Shown: positions 8,608 through 12,989 of the stretch, in pieces
Position numbering within the stretch: position 1 is the stretch's first letter
How the letters are laid out: each line of letters begins with the position of its first letter
Origin: Euperipatoides rowelli
Taxonomy: Eukaryota > Onychophora > Udeonychophora > Euonychophora > Peripatopsidae
DNA: 12,989 bases
Assembly: GCA_003024985.2 (NCBI GenBank)
Contig: PXIH01S0025025.1
Strand: one strand, 5' to 3'
Made by a program: the position numbers and the translations under genes
Notes under the pieces: model-generated
The model's database searches: none
Told to the model about the DNA's origin: nothing
What the model saw: the letters and a program-made list of their open reading frames with translations, nothing else

Positions 8608-9642
8608 TATATAAAGTAATTTATTCATTTTTCTACAATTGAATGCAATAGAATTGGGAACAACAACAACAACAAAAAAAATCCAACTTTCTATATTTAT
8701 AAAAGTTTTTATAGGTTTGTTATTAATTATTGTTGTTAAAAGTGATTGCACCTTACTTAGCTCCAATAACATTTTGGTTTATTGTAGCATAAGCAATATA
8801 ATACTGTAGTATGTAATGTATTACAAATACGTTGTATGTTTTTTTTTACATTGTCAATAACTATTACTTAAAGGCATGCAATAAAATTTTGAAATTGAAG
8901 CTTAAATTCTAAATACCGTTATATATGTAACTGCATGATAAAATGCATTATTAACAATTACCGAAATAATTTTTTTTTGTTTACTAATTGGATTCGAACT
9001 AGGACTAAAACAAGTTCACTTCAATATAATATTTGACAGATTAGTTGTCCTCATGGTCAACCTGAGACCTGAGTCACCTGACAGACCTTTTTTTTTTTTT
9101 TAAATTATTTACTTACTGCAAATTTAAAGTTATTTAAATAACTATATACAGTAACTTACTGTCAGTTGACTCAGTTCTGAATAATAATTAGAATAACATG
9201 AGATTTTCTGCCACACTTATTGAGCCAAAATAATAAGTTTATTTTATTTTTATTAAATGGATTTGAATCCTTAAAATGTTTTAATATAAATATTCACATA
9301 TAAGTAGGCTACAATAAGATAAGTAGGCTACACTTACACTTGAACCAAGAATAATTTATTATTGAGGATAAGGTGTCTGTTTAAGTCTTTCATTTATTCT
9401 TTATCATATTTTTTTAAAATTTCTAAATATTCCAATCAGTTTGTCAACCCAAAAAAAAAAAGGTCATCAAATGTTTTAGTTTACAAATGGGTCCAGAATT
9501 TTCTGGATATAAATATGGGATCCCTACCTAAATTTCCTATATTTTTATTTCTGATCGAGTTTTTAATGACGTTTTTTATTAGGCTCCAATGAATAGTAGG
9601 TAGCCTAATGTAGGCAACCGCAGCTTATTGAAAGCCACTGTT
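8608..9642. other. AT-rich gene-free stretch
   Basis: No supported gene. It contains (CAA)5 at 8661-8675, a direct repeat TAAGTAGGCTACA at 9301-9313 and 9320-9332, and a T14 run near 9088. The 76-codon + frame at 9362-9592 is Phe/Ser/Leu-rich, of AT-rich noncoding type, with no recognisable domain. Confidence 0.55.
8985..9070 (-). other. Possible tRNA/SINE B-box relic
   Basis: On the - strand AGTTCGAATCC (complement of 8990-9000) is one base from the Pol III B-box consensus GGTTCGAATCC. The flanking bases do not form a full T stem, and I could not identify an A box or cloverleaf upstream on that strand. It could be the remnant of a tRNA-derived SINE or a coincidence. Confidence 0.2.
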
Positions 9643-10823
9643 AGGCTACACTTAGAAAAAACCTTGCCCACCCCTGTTGAGGAGGATAGTTTATTGTTCT
9701 ACAAACTCGTTCAAATAGCTTTGATCAATGAGATGAATGAGTGACTTTAAACCCTGCACCTTTTGAAACCAGGGAAGGTGAGATTTCAGTACATGATAGC
9801 TGACATTTTACAGTAGCTACATCACATAAAATGGTCTGAAATCCTTAACCCTCATCCTTTTTTAACAGTGGCTTAGTTTGGACCAGGATATATAGCAATT
9901 TGTTCATGTCTTCTGTACCTGCTCCTTGCAGCTAATGATACATCTAGGGTTCTAGTATATCCATGGAACCAGCCGGAAAACTCTCAGGATCACATTCATG
10001 TAGATTTCATAAGCTAAGACACGGATCGGATGCTTTTAGTTATCATTGATGCACATTCTTAGTGGCCATAGGTCCACCTGATAAGCATTGATGCTATACT
10101 TGCATGTTGGATCTTTAAGGATTATATTACCCAATATGATTTTCTCTATACTTAGCAGATCAAGTTTTATTTTTTTGGAATTTAAGATCTTCTAGTGAAA
10201 TAGGCCTTCCATATTGCCTTGCATTCAATGTGAATTCTTTTATTTAGAAATTGACGGACCCAAAATTTAGCACTTCATATTAATGACATTGTTTTCATAC
10301 CAATCGCACATGTACAAGCATGATTGACATATACAACTCCAACCAAATTATTCATGTCAATAGATCATTTATCCGTCAGCATCACTTAATTAAACCCTCT
10401 CCTCTCAATTTCTTGAATGCAGCACAACCACCAAGATCTATTTCTATTGTTTATTTGATACTGTTACAGTATTTCACCAAACGGAAATCAGAACTCCATT
10501 GGATGCAGGGTAAGATTTAGAAGTACCTGTAACCTATTTGTTATAATTTAGAATCAGTAAGTTCAGCAAAAGGCTTGATGCCCAACTAAATCCATTTCAT
10601 TTACCTAAAGAGCCAACAGATCTTTCTTAAAAGTTGTATTGCCTTTCTGCCAAGTCGACAATTACCTACCATGATGGGCTTCTTCCCCAGATGATGTTAT
10701 GGCCAAATAGTATCACCTGTTTCCATGCACCTTCATTGCTATTTATTGGTACCTTTAGCAGTTCACTGAAATTATGTTAGGAACAGGCAACTTCCCAAGC
10801 GTCTCATTATGGATATTTCCTAA
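9643..10823 (+). pseudogene. Decayed Ty3/Gypsy Pol (RNase H linker, integrase, C-terminus)
   Basis: Fragments in changing frames follow the order of Ty3/Gypsy Pol. 9664-9741 reads LPTPVEEDS and continues to a stop at 9742, matching the linker after RNase H. Around 9870 a WLSLDQDI-stop-QFVH segment resembles the WWPGLD.DIE...C integrase zinc-finger region. 9961-10014 begins PWNQPE, then reads HIHVDF, which carries the first catalytic Asp. 10030-10059 reads MLLVIIDAHS, then a stop and WP, the usual start of the core after that Asp. Around 10160-10195 FIFLEFKIF replaces the region after the DNG motif. 10484-10510 recalls the ELLMGR segment. 10776-10823 ends RNRQLPKRL then a stop, like Gypsy Pol C-termini. 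Multiple stops and shifts show it is nonfunctional. Protease, RT and the 5' LTR are not visible upstream. Confidence 0.8.
10320..10520 (+). pseudogene. Open stretch within the decayed integrase C-terminal region
   Basis: A stop-free run of about 66 codons lies inside the retroelement remnant. Its last part, around YFTKRKSELHWMQGKI, resembles in mixed frame the Gypsy integrase stretch FLLRYR.TPH...ELLMGR.LR. I treat it as part of the dead Pol, not as a separate gene, and the ATG is incidental. Confidence 0.55.
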
Positions 10824-10830
10824 CTTTCTT

Positions 10831-10840
10831 AAGGGGAGAA
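10831..10840 (+). other. Retroelement polypurine tract
   Basis: AAGGGGAGAA lies eight bases after the Pol-end stop (10821-10823) and just before sequence resembling a Gypsy LTR start. In Ty3/Gypsy elements the polypurine tract primes plus-strand DNA synthesis directly 5' of the 3' LTR, so position and sequence both fit. Confidence 0.6.
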
Positions 10841-10842
10841 TA

Positions 10843-11070
10843 ATTTGGTGTATCATTATGTGAAGATAGGAACAATACAAACATTACAAGTGCTTTCATT
10901 ATTTAAAATAGCTGTTAATTAATGTAATTGTAGAACCCTTGCTTGTTGTTTTAAAGCCAATCGATTAAGTTTATTTTGTTCCTTCTGAACTATAATCCTT
11001 AGAATGAGTTTTTTTCTAATTGTAACACACTGAACTAATAAAAGGTTGGTTGTTAAATTTGTTGTCATCA
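10843..11070 (+). mobile_element. Probable decayed 3' LTR of the Ty3/Gypsy remnant
   Basis: Directly after the polypurine tract the sequence TTTGGTGTATCATTATG resembles LTR starts of the TGTAGTGTAT type. An AATAAA at 11037-11042, followed by GGTTGGTTGTTAAATTTGTTG, fits the poly(A) signal and GT-rich tail of such LTRs. The canonical terminal TG...CA and a target duplication could not be fixed, and no 5' LTR exists in the window for comparison, so the end near 11070 is approximate. Confidence 0.45.
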
Positions 11071-11136
11071 TTAGCCAATACATGGCCATTAACAGATAAA
11101 TGCCTGAGAAAATGTTTGGAATGACTGGTAGATAAA

Positions 11137-11165
11137 ATAAAGGATTTTATACTGTAATCCTTTAT
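11137..11165. repeat. Perfect 10-bp hairpin
   Basis: ATAAAGGATT (11137-11146) and AATCCTTTAT (11156-11165) are exact inverted repeats around a 9-base loop that includes TACTGT. It is small and of unknown role. It lies between the retroelement remnant and the kinase exon. Confidence 0.6.
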
Positions 11166-11517
11166 ATGCTAACAAATGTATATTTTGTTTAATCTTATTC
11201 TAGTTGAAATAAAAAAAAAAGAATACAAGATTTATGTGCCTTTTATCCAAACGATATTAATTTTTATACCAAGTGTGAAAATAGGACCCTTCCAAGGTTA
11301 AAGGCCCATTGTAAATTAAAACAGTCTATTAGATTAGGTTATTTTCATTAAGGATAACTTATTAAAATGTGTAATTACTAATTTGTTTCTTATTTTATTT
11401 CTCCAAACTGTTGCATTTAAAATAGAAAGGAAGCCTAGATTTATTTTATTCATGCTTCTATAAATTATAACCTAGTCCTACCGGTACTGTATGTTTATTT
11501 AAAATTTTATATTTTTT
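11166..11517. other. Intron sequence upstream of the PDK1 exon
   Basis: AT-rich with no coding content. It is presumably the 3' part of the intron preceding the kinase exon. Upstream PDK1 exons encoding the glycine-rich loop were looked for and not found in the window. Confidence 0.5.
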
Positions 11518-11546
11518 GACTAATCTTTTTTTTTTTATATTTGCAG
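11518..11546 (+). other. Branch site, pyrimidine tract and 3' splice site
   Basis: GACTAAT (11518-11524) is a good metazoan branch-point match with the likely branch A at 11523. It is followed by a T-rich tract and TTTGCAG ending at 11546. The distance from branch A to AG is 23 bases, typical for a functional acceptor. The kinase homology starts immediately after the AG. Confidence 0.85.
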
Positions 11547-11693
11547 TTAAAGTTTGTGAGAAACGGCATATTATTCGGGAAAAGAAGCAAGCTTCGATTA
11601 AAAGGGAAAAAGAAGTTTTAAATATGCTTAACAGTTGTCCTTGTCCCTTCTTTGTAAAACTGTACTGTACCTTCCAAGACAATGATAATCTAT
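11547..11693 (+). CDS. PDPK1: Internal exon of PDK1 (PDPK1) kinase domain
   Basis: PDK1 is the AGC-family Ser/Thr kinase that phosphorylates the activation loop of Akt, S6K, SGK, PKC and RSK. It acts in the cytosol and at PIP3-rich membrane. The exon has 48 complete codons between split codons (phase 1 at both ends). Its translation contains [10 protein letters not shown] and [12 protein letters not shown], which align to human PDK1 residues 111-155 (EKRHIIKE and PFFVKLYFTFQD). The first full codon is the catalytic lysine (human K111). The helix-C glutamate (E130) is present. PIF-pocket positions K115, I118, I119, T148, Q150 and L155 are kept. V124 is Gln, V127 is Ile and R131 is Lys. Three extra residues, giving N-S-C-P-C, precede PFF. 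The split last codon begins with T, as expected for the Tyr after L155. Other exons are not in the window. This is a partial gene piece by nature, with no sign of decay. Another AGC kinase is unlikely given the EKRHII and FVKLY.TFQD matches. Confidence 0.92.
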
Positions 11694-11699
11694 GTATCC
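11694..11699 (+). other. Predicted 5' splice site of the PDK1 exon
   Basis: CTAT|GTATCC is placed here because kinase homology stops and the reading phase then completes a Tyr codon after L155, as PDK1 requires. The match to AG|GTAAGT is weak: there is no AG before the GT, and positions +4 to +6 differ. Reading on gives non-kinase residues and a stop at 11738-11740. Confidence 0.65.
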
Positions 11700-12384
11700 T
11701 TTTACTAATCTCAAAAAAGGACGGGTGTTTTTTTTTATAAGAATAAAAAAAGAGTTAAAGAGACATTGAAAGAAAACTAGAGCATGAAGATTATAGGAAA
11801 ATTAATTTTGTATTGTGATAAATTTATAAAACGGATAATGCTAGGAATCTTATTCTTAAAGGCTTACTTGTATTATACATTCAACCTTGAAAGCTAGTTC
11901 CCTATTGATTGATTTTGGAAAGCTATAAGTAGGATTCATTCCTTATTGTTTTATATAATTGTTTTAATATTTGTGATATGCAAATCATGCCTGATAGCAT
12001 GATCACTGTTTAACCCTGCTGTTCATGAACAATTTTTTTTAATTATTTATTACATGTGCAGAGTACTTTTACTCATATAATTTTAACTTTTTTATAGCAA
12101 GTTTAGGCTCTTTATATTGTATGTTTACATTAAAATAACTAAAGATCAATACACACACAAATAAATGCATTTTTAATTGATTATTATTGAATTAATACAA
12201 ACTATATAAACATTTTAGCTGTTATATTTATTTCACTTTGACAAACACAAAGATTTACTCTTTATTTAGATCAAAGCAATCTTCACATATTGATACTGAA
12301 TATTTTTGCAAATCATTACGTCACAATATGAACAAGACACAAACTGTTATTGTTTTCGGTCCTTTTCTCTGGGCAAAACTGGTT
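11700..12384. other. Intron sequence downstream of the PDK1 exon
   Basis: AT-rich, with no next PDK1 exon (which should encode YFxLxYAKNGEL). An open frame from 12238 is lysine/serine-rich and matches nothing known. A short CA-rich stretch lies near 12152-12162. Confidence 0.55.
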
Positions 12385-12562
12385 AGACTGCGTTATTTGC
12401 CCACCACTATTTTTTTTGCGGAAGAATGCTAGATCTGGTGAACAAACCACAAATTGCAAACTAAAAAGCCAAACGCCTTTTAGCATACAATCTGATGTAG
12501 TTTATTCACCAGATCTAGCATCCCTCCACAAATATGCAGTGAGATAAGGGATAATTTCAATC
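12385..12562. mobile_element. Possible foldback/MITE enclosing the hairpin
   Basis: Outside the strong stem, weaker complementarity continues. CACT at 12406-12409 matches the complement of the downstream arm at equal spacing, then TTAT..CCC and AGACTG versus AGATTG align. Pairing may extend to about 12347 and 12615 (ATTGTTTTC on both arms). This graded decay suits an old foldback element. No target-site duplication was established. Confidence 0.4.
12415..12532 (-). other. Long near-perfect hairpin, wobble-paired on the - strand
   Basis: The arms 12415-12469 and 12475-12532 are inverted repeats around a 5-base loop (12470-12474). There is a 3-base bulge on the right arm (12493-12495). The core ATGCTAGATCTGGTGAA (12426-12442) is perfectly complementary to 12505-12521. 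Of 55 positions, 45 are Watson-Crick, one is A·A and nine are A·C on the + strand. Those nine become G·U wobbles in a - strand transcript. Size and shape fit a pre-miRNA or short hairpin RNA, or the centre of a foldback transposon. No transcription evidence is available. Confidence 0.6.
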
Positions 12563-12989
12563 TTCTGTAAAAATTACAAGAAGATCGATTTTTCCCGGAA
12601 AACAATCTAGCTACTACCATATGGACTGCGAATTTATCCATGAAAAAAATAATGTGTGTGTGTATGACCATATTAAAAAAGTCCTAAAATTCTAAATTAA
12701 CCGTGTAAATTATAGTATGTATATCTTTATACACCTTACTGTAATAAATAAATATTTCAAATTTTTTTAAAATTAAGAAACTGTAATAAGATTAAAATTT
12801 AATTAATTTTTCAAAATAAATAAAAACTAAAACTAAATCACAAATTAAAACCAAAATAGTCTCATTCATGTGACCTATCAACGAGATATAAAAATATATT
12901 ATTTTTACAATAAAATATCAGTGTTTTTTTTTTGTTTTGTTTTAGATATCCAACCTTTCCACTACCCTGAACCTTAACTCCTACTACAT
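12563..12989. other. AT-rich end of window
   Basis: No supported gene. It contains a short (GT)n at about 12653-12662 and TACTGTA near 12738. The open frame on the - strand at 12480-12671 overlaps the hairpin and has no recognisable domain. Confidence 0.5.

Noticed and set aside
8557-8772. - strand frame with a run of valines
   Set aside because: The valines come from the (CAA)5 microsatellite. The frame overlaps the candidate MITE end and has no domain.
9362-9592. 76-codon + strand frame
   Set aside because: The composition is typical of translated AT-rich noncoding DNA, there is no recognisable motif, and it lies outside the retroelement homology.
11458-11682. - strand frame over the PDK1 exon
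   Set aside because: It is the shadow of the + strand exon, which has splice signals and clear homology.
12503-12520. YSPDLA translation resembling the mariner transposase YSPDLAP motif
   Set aside because: The six residues fall inside the palindromic stem. The sequence before and after shows no other mariner landmark, and the motif is explained by the inverted repeat.
12238-12547. Two overlapping + strand frames upstream of and across the hairpin
   Set aside because: Both are short and unlike any family I know, and the second reads through the inverted repeat.

Overview
The window looks like intronic and intergenic DNA from an animal nuclear genome. It is very AT-rich, full of homopolymer runs and decayed repeats, and long frames are nearly absent. 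One short spliced exon is recognisable, with a branch site, a pyrimidine tract, an AG acceptor and a GT donor. I see no prokaryotic gene organisation, CRISPR array, rRNA or intact tRNA. The words TACTGTA/TACAGTA and TAGGCTA/TAGCCTA recur throughout. Together with the Ty3/Gypsy remnant and the kinase sequence, they suggest an invertebrate, perhaps a decapod crustacean. That assignment is an impression, not a demonstration.

Layout: 128-437 is a two-copy 155-bp tandem repeat. 441-985 is a strand-asymmetric polypurine tract. 1003-1194 is a small, GC-richer island of unknown nature. 1334-2897 and 2898-4461 are two copies of the same 1,564-bp sequence, joined at a single N inside a poly-T run. This is most likely a contig overlap left unmerged at a scaffold gap, not a real duplication. 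4464-4598 is a short unexplained open frame. 4599-9600 is gene-free and AT-rich. It holds a G15 tract, a rearranged repeat family (6017-6225 and 6924-7021), a hAT-like terminal motif (7333), a candidate 270-bp MITE (8338-8607) and a tRNA B-box-like remnant (about 8990).

9643 to about 11070 is the decayed 3' part of a Ty3/Gypsy-type LTR retrotransposon on the + strand: the end of the RNase H/linker region, the integrase, the Pol C-terminus, a polypurine tract and a probable 3' LTR. It carries many stops and shifts.

11547-11693 is the one confident gene feature. It is an internal, phase-1/phase-1 exon of the 3-phosphoinositide-dependent protein kinase PDK1 (PDPK1), covering the catalytic lysine, helix C and the PIF pocket. 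Neighbouring exons are outside the window or not recognisable, so most sequence around it is probably intron. Downstream, at 12415-12532, lies a long near-perfect hairpin. All nine of its transition-type mismatches are A·C on the + strand, hence G·U wobbles on the - strand. I regard this as the most intriguing unexplained structure. I did not find a new multi-gene system.
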